NCBI RefSeq assembly: GCF_019219095.1
Contig: NZ_JAHUWH010000008.1
Coordinates: forward strand, 62,001-126,000
Source: Acidovorax sp. sic0104
GTDB taxonomy: Bacteria > Pseudomonadota > Gammaproteobacteria > Burkholderiales > Burkholderiaceae_C
Reading direction: 5' to 3'
DNA: 64,000 nucleotides
Shown: in pieces, positions 8,948 to 17,366 of the stretch
How the letters are laid out: every line of letters begins with the position of its first letter
Numbering within the stretch: position 1 is the first letter of the stretch
The notes under the pieces: generated by a model
Database searches by the model: none
What the model saw: the letters and a program-made list of their open reading frames with translations, nothing else
What the model was told of the DNA's origin: nothing
Translations under genes and position numbers: made by a program

Positions 8948-10117
8948 ATGCTTTCCCCCCACGCCCTCGAACTTGCACAAACCCTGGTGCGCATGAACAC
9001 CGTCAGCCACAACTCCAACCTGGAGCTGATCCATTTCATCCGCGACCACCTGGCCCGCCTGGGCGTGAAGAGCCGCCTCACCTTCAACGACGACAAGACC
9101 AAGGCCAACCTGTTCGCCACCCTGGGCGAGGGCAAGCCGGCGGGCATCATCCTGTCGGGCCACACCGACACCGTGCCGTGGGATGGGCAGGACTGGACGA
9201 TGGATCCGCTCAGTGCACTTATCAAGGACGGCCCCGAGGGCCCGAGCCTGTACGGGCGTGGCAGCGCCGACATGAAAGCGTTCATCGGCATCGCCGTATC
9301 GCAGGCCGAGCAATTCCTGAACAGCAGCGCGCCATTCGCCGTGCACCTGGCCTTCAGCTACGAGGAAGAGATCGGCTGCTTCGGCGTGAAGGAGCTGATT
9401 GCCGACCTGCGCGACGCCGACATCAAGCCCCTGGCCTGCATCGTGGGCGAACCCACCAGCATGGTGCCCGCCATCGCCCACAAGGGCGTGTACCGCTACA
9501 AGTGCTGCGTGCGCGGCAAGGAGGCGCACTCCTCGCTCACGCCGCACTCGGTCAACGCCATCGAGATGGCGGCCCGCGTGGTCGGCCGCCTGCGCGACAT
9601 GGGTGAAGGCTTCGAGCGCGAAGAGCCCCGCTTCGAAGGCTTCGACGTTCCGTTCTCCACCACCAGCGTGGGCCAGTTCCACGGCGGCATCGCCGACAAC
9701 GTGGTGCCGCGCGATGCCGAGTTCCGCTATGAGTTCCGCGACCTGCCCACGGCCAACGCCGCGCAGATGCAGTCCGAGGTGGTGGCGTATGCCAAATCGC
9801 TGGAGCCGCGCATGCAGCAGATTGCGCCCGCAGCCGGTTTCTCATTCGAGACCATCTGCGAGATCCCGAGCTTCCTGGGCAGCAAGGACGACCCGGTCAC
9901 GCGCCTGGCGCAGGCTCTCTCGGGCGAGAAGAGCACCACCCTCGTGGCCTTCGGCACCGAAGCCGGCCTTTTCAAGAACGCCGGCATCTCCACCGTGGTC
10001 TGCGGCCCCGGCAGCATCCGCCAGGCCCACCAGCCCGACGAGTATGTGAGCCTGGAACAGCTCGGCCGCTGCGAAGCTTTCATGCAGGGGCTGGCGCGCA
10101 CTACGTCGATCGACTAG
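8948..10117 (+). CDS. argE: Acetylornithine deacetylase
   Basis: A 389-residue M20A deacetylase matching ArgE in length and motifs: LSGHTDTVPWDGQDW near 70, LYGRGSADMKAFIG near 100, SYEEEIGCFGVKEL near 140 (catalytic Glu pair), GEPTSM near 165 and FGTEAGLF near 340. It removes the acetyl group from N-acetylornithine in arginine synthesis, or acts on a related N-acyl amino acid. It stands alone, divergent from another M20 enzyme, with no other arg genes nearby, so a catabolic role is possible. Confidence 0.85.
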   Translation: MLSPHALELAQTLVRMNTVSHNSNLELIHFIRDHLARLGVKSRLTFNDDKTKANLFATLGEGKPAGIILSGHTDTVPWDGQDWTMDPLSALIKDGPEGPSLYGRGSADMKAFIGIAVSQAEQFLNSSAPFAVHLAFSYEEEIGCFGVKELIADLRDADIKPLACIVGEPTSMVPAIAHKGVYRYKCCVRGKEAHSSLTPHSVNAIEMAARVVGRLRDMGEGFEREEPRFEGFDVPFSTTSVGQFHGGIADNVVPRDAEFRYEFRDLPTANAAQMQSEVVAYAKSLEPRMQQIAPAAGFSFETICEIPSFLGSKDDPVTRLAQALSGEKSTTLVAFGTEAGLFKNAGISTVVCGPGSIRQAHQPDEYVSLEQLGRCEAFMQGLARTTSID

Positions 10118-10155
10118 TCAAATCCGGGAAGCCCTACTTTCAAAAATACTCAGCA

Positions 10156-10236
10156 GTTCACACTGAGCCCTTCGACATGCTCAGGACAGGCCTGTCGAAG
10201 CGCCGCGCAAGGCTTCGGCAGGCTCAGCCCGAACGG
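10156..10236. repeat. Intergenic GAGCCTGTCGAAG-type repeat, copy 1
   Basis: Between argE and the convergent binding-protein gene lies a tandem, partly inverted run of TTCGACA(G/T)GCTCAG-like units: TTCACACTGAGCCCTTCGAC at 10157-10176, then CCTGTCGAAG, then GGCTTCGGCAGGCTCAGCCC at 10211-10230 and GAACGG. A second copy lies at 30230. The arms can fold into stem-loops and may act as a bidirectional terminator. I recognise the element as widespread in Comamonadaceae intergenic DNA; copy number needs a genome search. Confidence 0.6.
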
Positions 10237-10281
10237 TTCCGGGTATTGAATGACGGGGCGCGAACCCGCATCCATCCGAGC

Positions 10282-11430
10282 TCAAGTCCTCACTCTTCCG
10301 TCGCCGGTCAGCATCGACATCTCCACAAATTTCGACGCCGCATGGCTGGTGGCGCTGAAGGCCACCGGAAAACCCGAGATCGTCTGGCTGCCGATCGCCT
10401 CGGTGCCGGTGATGAAGCTCTCGCGCGTGATCTTGCCGCTGGCCTGGGCCTGGCGCAGTCCTTCGGCGAACACCCGCGCGGCCAGGTAGCCCTCCATGCT
10501 GGAGTAGTTGGCCTGCACCTTGTCGCCGCCCTTTTTGATCGCCTCCAGAAACTCGCGCGTGATCTGGCGCGAGGGCTGGTAGGGCGAGGGCACGACCTGC
10601 GAGATGACGACGCCCGCGCCGTCCTTGCCCAATTCGTCGGCCAGGGCCTGCGTGCCCACGAAGGAGACGTTGTAGAACGTGCCGCCAAACCCTGCCTTGC
10701 GCGCAGAGCGCACGAAAGCCGCGCTGCCAGCGTACGCAGCGATCTGCACCACGGCATCGGGCTTGGCGGCCATGAGCTTGTCGGTGGCGGCCTTGACCTC
10801 CACCGAGTTGCGCTCGACCGTGGCTGTGGCCACGGCCGCCAGCTTCAGATCGGCCAGCGCCTTGTTCACGCCGTCAAGCCCCGCCTTGCCATAGGCATCG
10901 TTCTGGTAGAACACCGCGATCCTCTTGAGACCCAGATTGGTCAACTGGCGCACGATGAGCGCGGTTTCGTCATAGTACGAGGCACGCACATGGAAGACGA
11001 GCCGGTTGAACGGCTGGCGCAGCGCCTCGGCTCCGGTGAACGGGCCGAAGAACGGCAGCTTGGCCTGCGTGAACAACGGCAGCGCGGCCAGGCTGGTGGG
11101 CGTGCCGATGTAGCCGAAAAGAGCGAACACGTCGTCGGCGATGAACTTCTTCGTGTTCTCCGCGCAGCGCTCGGGCTCGTAGCCGTCGTCCAGCGTGCGG
11201 ATCTCGATGGGGCGCTTGCCCACGCCGCCCTGGGCGTTGAGCTGGTCAAAAAAGAGCTTGGCGCCTTGGTTGAACTGCACGCCCAACTGGGCGGCCGGCC
11301 CGGTGAACGCTGCGGACTGGCCCAGCACGATGCGGCCTTCGCTCTGGGCCTGCGCCGTGTGAAAGCCTCCAAGCGCAGCAACCCCCACCCCGATGGAAAA
11401 CTGCCTGCGCCCCAATGCCATTTGCTTCAT
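10282..11430 (-). CDS. ABC transporter substrate-binding protein, branched-chain amino acid type (LivJ-like)
   Basis: A 382-residue periplasmic binding protein of the LivJ/leucine-binding family. The leader MKQMALGRRQFSIGVGVAA carries a twin-Arg-like start and ends near AQA|QSEG. The mature part has GQSAAFTGPAAQLGVQ, then FGYIGTPTSLAALPLF and IAVFYQNDAYGKAGLDG, all typical. The ATG at 11430 is chosen because it opens the signal peptide; an in-frame start 55 codons upstream would bury it. No permease or ATPase genes are adjacent, so it is an orphan component or works with a distant transporter. It is divergent from a molybdopterin oxidoreductase. Confidence 0.85.
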   Translation of the reverse strand: MKQMALGRRQFSIGVGVAALGGFHTAQAQSEGRIVLGQSAAFTGPAAQLGVQFNQGAKLFFDQLNAQGGVGKRPIEIRTLDDGYEPERCAENTKKFIADDVFALFGYIGTPTSLAALPLFTQAKLPFFGPFTGAEALRQPFNRLVFHVRASYYDETALIVRQLTNLGLKRIAVFYQNDAYGKAGLDGVNKALADLKLAAVATATVERNSVEVKAATDKLMAAKPDAVVQIAAYAGSAAFVRSARKAGFGGTFYNVSFVGTQALADELGKDGAGVVISQVVPSPYQPSRQITREFLEAIKKGGDKVQANYSSMEGYLAARVFAEGLRQAQASGKITRESFITGTEAIGSQTISGFPVAFSATSHAASKFVEMSMLTGDGRVRT

Positions 11431-11597
11431 GGTGAAATCCCTCTTCTTGTCAAAAATCACGAGGTTGACCTCCTCGACGCTGCCGCCGGAAATTTTTCCC
11501 AAGCAGCCTGCCAGGGAAACGGCGCACGGTTTGATGGATGTTGGTTGTATATGCACGCTGTTTCCAACCCTCTGGCAGTTTAACGATCGCCCCACCC

Positions 11598-13688
11598 ATG
11601 TCCACGCCTTCTGCCGCCAATCCCCTACCCTCCAGCCCGATTCAGGTGCGGGGCGCCTGCCCGCACGACTGCCCGGATACCTGCGCCCTGATCACCACCG
11701 TGGACGACAACGGGGTGGCCATCCGCGTGCAGGGCAACCCCGACCACCGGCACACCGACGGCGCGCTGTGCGCCAAGGTGAGCAAGTACACCGAACGCAG
11801 CTACCACCCTGAGCGCGTGCTCACTCCGCTCAAGCGCACGGGCGCCAAGGGCAGCGGCCTGTTCGAGCCTGTCAGCTGGGACAACGCCTTGGCCGATATC
11901 GCGCAGCGCCTGCAATCCATCGCCGCCCGCGCGCCCGAGGCCATCCTGCCCTACAGCTATGCCGGCACCATGGGCATGGTCCAGGGCGAAAGCATGGACC
12001 GCCGGTTCTTCCATCAGCTAGGGGCGTCGCTGCTGGACCGCACCATCTGTGCATCGGCAGGTGCGGAGGCCCTGACGCAAACCCTGGGCGGCAAGGTGGG
12101 CATGAAGGTGGAGTTCTTCGCCGAATCGCAGCTCATCCTGATCTGGGGCAGCAACTCCATCGGCAGCAACCTGCACTTCTGGCGCTACGCGCAACAGGCC
12201 AAACGCAATGGCGCCAGGCTCGTTTGCATCGACCCCCGCAAGAGCGAGACGGCCGACAAGTGCCACGAGCACATCGCCCTGCGCCCCGGCACCGACGCCG
12301 CGCTGGCCCTGGCGCTGATGCACGAGCTGATCGCGCACGACTGGCTGGACCACGACTACATCGCCCGCTACACGCTCGGCTGGGAGCAACTGCGCGAGCG
12401 TGCCCTGCAGTGGCCGCCAGAGCGCGCCGCCGAGATCTGCGGCATTCCGGTCGAGCAGATCCGCCAGCTGGCCCATGACTACGGCACCACCAAGCCCGCC
12501 GCCATCCGCCTGAACTACGGCATGCAGCGCGTGCGCGGCGGCGGCAACGCGGTGCGCGCCGTGGCCTGCCTGCCCGCTCTTACCGGCGCCTGGCGCCACC
12601 GCGCGGGCGGCATGCTGCTGTCCAGCTCGGGGCAGTTTCCCGCGCAGCGCGCCGTGCTGCAGCGGCCCGACCTGCTGCCCGCCAAGACACCGCGCACCAT
12701 CAACATGACGACCATCGGCGACGACCTGCTGCGCGAGGCCTCGCCCACCTTCGGCCCGAAGGTGGAAGCCATCGTGGTCTACAACAGCAACCCCGTGGCC
12801 GTGGCGCCCGACTCGGGCAAGGTCGTGCGCGGCTTCGCACGCGAAGACCTGTTCACCGTAGTGCTGGAGCACTTCCAGACCGACACCGCCGACTACGCGG
12901 ACTACATCCTGCCCGCCACCACGCAGCTCGAACACTGGGACGTGCACCTGTCCTACGGCCACACCGACGTGGTACTCAACCGCCCTGCCATCCAGCCGCT
13001 GGGCGAAGCCCGCAGCAACGCCCAGATCTTCCGCGACCTCGCCGCGCGCATGGGCTTTGCCGACCCCTGCTTTGCCGACACCGACGAGGCCCTGTGCCGC
13101 CAGGCGTTTGGCGATGCGGTGGACTACGCGCTGCTCCAATCCCAGGGCTTTGCCACGGTGGCCATTCCCGATGCGCTGTTTGCCGAAGGCAACTTCCCGT
13201 CACCGTCGGGCAAGTGCGAGTTCTACAGCGCCCGCCTGGCCGCCCAGGGCCTGGATGGCTTGCCCGACCACCTGCCCAATTACGAGCTGCAGGGCACCGA
13301 CGCACGCTACCCCCTGGCCATGATCTCGCCGCCCGCGCGCAACTTCTTGAACTCCACCTTCGTGAACGTGACGAGCCTGCGCAACATCGAAGGCCGCCCG
13401 ATCCTGGAGATCCACCCCGACGACGCCGAAGCCCGCGGCATCGCCAACGACGCCGTGGTGCGCGTGTTCAACGACCGTGGCAGCTACCAGTGCCACGCCA
13501 CCGTCTCCCGCCGCGCACGGCCCGGCGTGGTCAACGGCCTGGGCATCTGGTGGCGCAAGCTGGGGCTTGACGGGACGAATGTGAACGAGGTGACGAGCCA
13601 GGCACTGACGGACCTGGGGCGGGCGCCGACGTTCTATGACTGCTTGGTGGAGGTGGAGACTTGCGCTGAACCGGCGGTGTCTTCCTGA
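11598..13688 (+). CDS. Molybdopterin-dependent oxidoreductase with N-terminal 4Fe-4S site
   Basis: A 696-residue member of the DMSO reductase superfamily. Near residue 18 the motif RGACPHDCPDTC gives three Cys, with the fourth in GALCAKV near 58, binding a [4Fe-4S] cluster. Molybdopterin domains follow (IWGSNSIGSNLHFW near 200, NSNPVAVAPDSGKVVRGF near 400), and the C-terminal dinucleotide-binding domain carries FNDRGSYQCHATV. No Tat leader is present, so it is cytoplasmic. The physiological substrate is not evident; no iron-sulfur or membrane partner subunit is next door. The ATG at 11598 (MSTPSAANPLP) gives the usual distance to the Cys motif. Confidence 0.82.
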   Translation: MSTPSAANPLPSSPIQVRGACPHDCPDTCALITTVDDNGVAIRVQGNPDHRHTDGALCAKVSKYTERSYHPERVLTPLKRTGAKGSGLFEPVSWDNALADIAQRLQSIAARAPEAILPYSYAGTMGMVQGESMDRRFFHQLGASLLDRTICASAGAEALTQTLGGKVGMKVEFFAESQLILIWGSNSIGSNLHFWRYAQQAKRNGARLVCIDPRKSETADKCHEHIALRPGTDAALALALMHELIAHDWLDHDYIARYTLGWEQLRERALQWPPERAAEICGIPVEQIRQLAHDYGTTKPAAIRLNYGMQRVRGGGNAVRAVACLPALTGAWRHRAGGMLLSSSGQFPAQRAVLQRPDLLPAKTPRTINMTTIGDDLLREASPTFGPKVEAIVVYNSNPVAVAPDSGKVVRGFAREDLFTVVLEHFQTDTADYADYILPATTQLEHWDVHLSYGHTDVVLNRPAIQPLGEARSNAQIFRDLAARMGFADPCFADTDEALCRQAFGDAVDYALLQSQGFATVAIPDALFAEGNFPSPSGKCEFYSARLAAQGLDGLPDHLPNYELQGTDARYPLAMISPPARNFLNSTFVNVTSLRNIEGRPILEIHPDDAEARGIANDAVVRVFNDRGSYQCHATVSRRARPGVVNGLGIWWRKLGLDGTNVNEVTSQALTDLGRAPTFYDCLVEVETCAEPAVSS

Positions 13689-13701
13689 GTGCCCCGACAA
13701 T

Positions 13702-13738
13702 GCAGCCGGCGGATGCAGCAGATCTGGGCACCGGCTGC
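13702..13738. terminator. Stem-loop between convergent genes
   Basis: GCAGCCGG (13702-13709) and CCGGCTGC (13731-13738) are perfect complements around a 21-nt loop, just after the oxidoreductase stop and before the convergent nuclease gene's stop. There is no T-tract, so termination is inferred from position. Confidence 0.4.
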
Positions 13739-13763
13739 GTAGAAGCGCCAGACCCGCTCCGAA

Positions 13764-15065
13764 TCACTGGAGTCGGCTCTTTGACCCTGAGGTTTTTGTG
13801 CGGGGCTTTGCAACCTTCACCGGTTTGACCGGTACCTTGGGCTTGACCTCCGCCTCGGTTGCCTTCGCGGGTTTTACTCGCTGGACGGCTTCACCCGCAT
13901 CTGCTGGCTGGCTCGACGTACGGGGCACGCTCGCTTTGCGCGTCGCTTTGGGAGCCGCTTGCTCCCACTGTTCGAGCTCGCGCTGAATTTCTGCGCGCAA
14001 GGCGTCCTCGCTGGGCAGGGCGAACTGGTAGCGGCTCGCAAATATCTGCTCGCTCTGGTCACCGAGCACGTAGCGCACCACCGCGTCGTTCTTTTCGCTG
14101 CACAACAGCAGCCCGATCGTTGGGTTGTCGCCCGGGCCGGTGACTTCGCGGTCGTAGTAGTGCACATACAACTGCATCTGGCCCAAGTCGCCATGGGTGA
14201 GCTTGCCCACCTTCAAGTCGATCACGACATAGCACTTAAGCTTGACGTGATAGAACACCAGGTCGGGGTAGAAATGGTCTCCGTCCAGCGTCAGCCTGCG
14301 CTGCCGCCCCACGAAAGCAAAGCCGCTGCCCAACTCCAGCAGGAACGATTGCAGTTGGTTGATCAAGGCTTCTTCGATGCGCGACTCCACCAAGCGGTGT
14401 GATTCCGGCAGATTCAAAAACTCCAGCACATAGGGGTCTTTGATGGCATCGTGAGGCTGGGCCAGTATCTGCCCTTCGCTGACCAGCGCAAGCAGCCCTT
14501 GCTTGTCGCGGCTCTTGGCCAGCCGCTCGAACAAGAAAGAGTGCATCTGCCGCTCCAACTGGCGGGCAGACCAGCCGTTGTTCACCGCCTCGATTTCATA
14601 GAAGTCACGCACTGCGCGGCGCCCCTCCTTCTGCAGCGTGCGGTAGTGCGTCCATGACAAGCCCGGGTGCAGGGCTCCGGGCCGCCAATCGCCATCGGTA
14701 TCCGCACCCAATTCACCACGCACTGCGTGCTGAATCTGTCCCACATCCAAAACAACACGCAGTGCGTGTTGTTTTGCCAGCAGGTCGGGGTAAGCCAGGA
14801 AGAAACTGCGCATGTACTGCAGCGCGCTGACGGAAAACCCGTCCCCATAGTCCGCCATCAATTGCGATGACAGCGCTTTGAGCAATGCCTTGCCATACGC
14901 TGCACGCTTGGCGCCGCCCTGCTCGGCCTCGACGATCTGCTGGCCAATCAACCAGTTGGCACACACATGCGCCGTGTTGACCGAGCGGGCCGCCTGTGTG
15001 CGCGCAGACTCCCAGATCTGGCGAATGCGTGTCAGCAGCTCGGATGGCGCTTGCAGAGCCGTCAT
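13764..15065 (-). CDS. PDDEXK nuclease, DUF1016/YhcG family, with basic C-terminal tail
   Basis: A 433-residue DUF1016 protein. The N-terminal helical domain is about residues 1-190, with LSWTHYRTLQKEGRRAVRDFYEIEAV as hallmark. The C-terminal nuclease domain is about 195-360, with the PD-(D/E)xK residues in FYPDLVFYHVKLKCYVVIDLK (Asp of PDL; Asp and Lys of DLK). A tail of about 65 residues rich in Lys, Pro and Ala follows, which could bind DNA. Members are often found with restriction systems or mobile DNA, but here the neighbours are ordinary metabolic genes. Two DNA palindromes lie inside its coding sequence at 14717-14773. The cellular role is unknown. Confidence 0.85.
   Translation of the reverse strand: MTALQAPSELLTRIRQIWESARTQAARSVNTAHVCANWLIGQQIVEAEQGGAKRAAYGKALLKALSSQLMADYGDGFSVSALQYMRSFFLAYPDLLAKQHALRVVLDVGQIQHAVRGELGADTDGDWRPGALHPGLSWTHYRTLQKEGRRAVRDFYEIEAVNNGWSARQLERQMHSFLFERLAKSRDKQGLLALVSEGQILAQPHDAIKDPYVLEFLNLPESHRLVESRIEEALINQLQSFLLELGSGFAFVGRQRRLTLDGDHFYPDLVFYHVKLKCYVVIDLKVGKLTHGDLGQMQLYVHYYDREVTGPGDNPTIGLLLCSEKNDAVVRYVLGDQSEQIFASRYQFALPSEDALRAEIQRELEQWEQAAPKATRKASVPRTSSQPADAGEAVQRVKPAKATEAEVKPKVPVKPVKVAKPRTKTSGSKSRLQ
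14717..14773. repeat. Pair of palindromes inside the DUF1016 gene
   Basis: CACGCA-C-TGCGTG (14717-14729) and a 23-bp palindrome with arms AACAACACGCA / TGCGTGTTGTT around one G (14751-14773) lie 21 bp apart. They share the core CACGCA(C/G)TGCGTG, so they are also imperfect direct repeats. In the protein they encode QHALRVVL and QHAVRGEL flanking DVGQI, just before the conserved GLSWTHYR region. Confidence 0.75.
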
Positions 15066-15298
15066 AGGGCGTTCTCGCCAGCAGACTCGCCGTCGGCGAA
15101 GGTTGGGCGTTGAGCCAATACTTCAGGGGCTGTGTGCCCCCCTGGCCGCAACGACAGCCAGGAGATAGGCTGGTGCAGGCGGGGCAAATGTTGTGGAAGC
15201 AAGGGGGTTCTCAAGGCTGATGGACGGAGAATTATGAGCGTTCTGTCAGCAACCAGTGAGCCCTCCGCGCGCGCAACCATTCGACGCTGACCAGAGAG

Positions 15299-16960
15299 TC
15301 ATGACACTGGGGCTGCACGGGCATCGCCATTGCCTGCTTCAGCTTCGGCATCCTCGGCCCCCAGCGCCAGAAAGTGATGCACCACCGGCCGCCCCGGCCC
15401 CTGGTGAAACCGCAGCGCCTCGGCCTGCAGGTCCGCATCCGCCTTGGACACGCGGTGGTGCTGGCGCAGGTGTTCGGCCCAGGATTCAACCAGAAACCAC
15501 TCGATCACGCGGCCCGGCTCACCCGTGTGTTCGGCCACGCCCCAGGCATAGGCGCCGTCGCGGCGGCGCTCGGCCGACAGGCGCTGCATGGCCTGCAGGA
15601 AGGCGGGCAGGTCGGGCTTGGCGATGCGGTATTCGATCTGCACCATCACCGGGCCCCGGTCGTGCGCCACGGGCTCGGCCAGCAGGGGCTCGGGCCAATG
15701 GTTGGACGGCTGCAGGTCAGCCTCGCCGGTGGGCAGCTTCACACGGTGAAAGATGAGCGACGCCACCACCAGCCCGGCCGCGCCCATCAGCAGCGTGGCG
15801 GGCAAACCGGCCTGCCCCGCGATCAGGCCCCAGCCCAGGCTGCCGGCGGCCATCGCGCCATTGAAGACCATGAGGTAGATGGCCAGGCCCCGGCCGCGCA
15901 CCCAGTTGGGCAGCACGGCCTGGGCCACGCCGTTGAGAGTGGTCAGCGCGATGATCCAGCCCAGGCCCAACACCAGCATCAGCGCCACGGCGGCCCACTG
16001 GGGCGGGGCCACCGTCAGCACGCCCATGACGGCAGCCGTGAGCAGCGAGGCCAGCAGCACCAGGCCATCGGTATCCAGCCGCTGGCGCAAGCGGGGCAGC
16101 AGCACGGCGCCCAGGATGGCGCCCGCGCCCACGGCGCCCAGCATCACGCCGTAGAAGCCGGCCGTGCCGCCCAGCATGCGGCGCGCCACCAGTGGCAGCA
16201 GCGCCCAGACGGAGCTGGCGAACAGGAAGAACAGGGCCGCGCGCAGCAGCACCACATGCAGCTCGCGGCTGGCGCGGGCGTAGCGCACGCCGGCGCGGAA
16301 GGCGCCGAAGAACTGCTCGTTCAGGCCTGAGGCCTCGGCCTTGGGGCGCTTCCACCACAGCAGCGCGGCGATCACGAACACATAGCTCAGCACGTCCAGG
16401 CCGTAGGCCATGGCCGCGCCGAAGCTGGCCAGCAGCAGGCCGCCCGCCGCCGGGCCGATGGCGCGTGCAATGTTGATGCCCAGCGAGTTGAGCGCCACGG
16501 CGCTCTTGAGTTCGCTGCGCGGCACCAGCTCGGGCACGATGGACTGCCAGGTGGGGCCCATGAGCGCGGCACCGATGCCGCCCACGAAGGTCAGCGCCAC
16601 CAGCCACTCCACCGTCAGCGTGTGGGTGTTGGCCAGGATGAGCAGCGTACCGCTGACGGCGGCCAGCAGCACCTGCACGCCGATGAGGAAACGGCGTCGG
16701 TCCAGGATGTCCGACAGCACACCCGCGGGAATGGCGAGCAGAAAGACCGGCAGCGTGGCGGCGGTCTGGATCAGCGCGACCGCGGTGGGGCTGGACGAGA
16801 GCTCGGTCACCATCCAGGCGCTGGCGACGTCGCGCATGAAGCTGCCGATGTTGCCCAGCACCGTGGCGGTCCACAGCACCGCAAAGACGGGAATGGCCAG
16901 CGGCGCAAAGCTGCCCGGTGTGGTGGTGGTGTCGGGTTTGATTGGGCTGTGATCAGGCAT
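15299..16960 (-). CDS. MFS_3-type exporter fused to a C-terminal ABM-like domain
   Basis: A 553-residue protein. Residues about 15-415 form a 12-helix major facilitator of the EntS-like MFS_3 family (LPVFLLAIPAGVLSDILDRR, then FVGGIGAALMGPTWQSIVPE). After a short linker the last 110 residues (VQIEYRIAKPDLPAFLQAM, WFLVESWAEHLRQH) resemble the dimeric alpha-beta barrel of antibiotic biosynthesis monooxygenases, an architecture known in this family. The ATG at 16960 overlaps the end of the DoxX gene (TGA at 16953-16955), showing translational coupling. As last gene of the pirin operon it probably exports a product or toxic intermediate of that pathway. Confidence 0.85.
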   Translation of the reverse strand: MPDHSPIKPDTTTTPGSFAPLAIPVFAVLWTATVLGNIGSFMRDVASAWMVTELSSSPTAVALIQTAATLPVFLLAIPAGVLSDILDRRRFLIGVQVLLAAVSGTLLILANTHTLTVEWLVALTFVGGIGAALMGPTWQSIVPELVPRSELKSAVALNSLGINIARAIGPAAGGLLLASFGAAMAYGLDVLSYVFVIAALLWWKRPKAEASGLNEQFFGAFRAGVRYARASRELHVVLLRAALFFLFASSVWALLPLVARRMLGGTAGFYGVMLGAVGAGAILGAVLLPRLRQRLDTDGLVLLASLLTAAVMGVLTVAPPQWAAVALMLVLGLGWIIALTTLNGVAQAVLPNWVRGRGLAIYLMVFNGAMAAGSLGWGLIAGQAGLPATLLMGAAGLVVASLIFHRVKLPTGEADLQPSNHWPEPLLAEPVAHDRGPVMVQIEYRIAKPDLPAFLQAMQRLSAERRRDGAYAWGVAEHTGEPGRVIEWFLVESWAEHLRQHHRVSKADADLQAEALRFHQGPGRPVVHHFLALGAEDAEAEAGNGDARAAPVS

Positions 16961-17366
16961 GGTGGCCTCCGAGGTCGTGCCAGGCGACGAGCAGCATGCC
17001 GCCCACCAGGCCCCAGTGTTCAAAAAATGCGTTGGCGCTGCGCTGCCGATCGGCGGGCGGTGCAGCCCAGAAGCGGTCCGCCAGCAAAGCGGCGAGCACG
17101 GTGAAGCCCGCCAGGGCCAGCGCCCCGAGCCAGCGGTACCAGCCCGAAAGGATGAGCGCCGAGGCCGAGAGCTGCAGCACCAGCGTGGCGGCCGCGATGG
17201 GCGCGGCGGGCGCCAGGCCGAGCGAGCGCACTTCGGCCACGGCGCCGGCAAAGTTGCGGGCCTTGCCGATGCCGCCCTGCAGGTAGGCGGCGCACAGGCA
17301 CAGCAGCGCCAGCGTCTGCACCCAGGGCGCGGTGGCGGCCGATTGCAATGCGTGCTGCACCGTCAC
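16953..17366 (-). CDS. DoxX-family membrane protein
   Basis: A 137-residue membrane protein with four hydrophobic segments (TLALLCLCAAYLQGGIGKA, AATLVLQLSASALILSGW, WLGALALAGFTVLAALLAD and the C-terminal LVGGMLLVAW). The GGIGKARNF and GWYRWLGA motifs fit DoxX. The start is GTG at 17366: it overlaps the upstream amidohydrolase stop as GTGA, and a later GTG two codons on is the only close alternative. The frame is open further upstream, but that would translate back through the preceding gene. The stop lies inside the start region of the MFS gene. DoxX proteins are often linked to redox or sulfur metabolism; the role here is open. Confidence 0.82.
   Translation of the reverse strand: MTVQHALQSAATAPWVQTLALLCLCAAYLQGGIGKARNFAGAVAEVRSLGLAPAAPIAAATLVLQLSASALILSGWYRWLGALALAGFTVLAALLADRFWAAPPADRQRSANAFFEHWGLVGGMLLVAWHDLGGHHA

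Noticed and set aside
11431-11597. GGTTG...CAACC inverted pair in the divergent spacer as a regulator site
   Set aside because: Only 5-bp arms with a long spacer and no LysR, TetR or similar regulator adjacent.
15299-17251. Longer version of the MFS protein starting near 17251
   Set aside because: The added 97 residues overlap the DoxX gene out of frame and are Arg/Pro/Ser-rich; ATG 16960 gives the normal MFS start.
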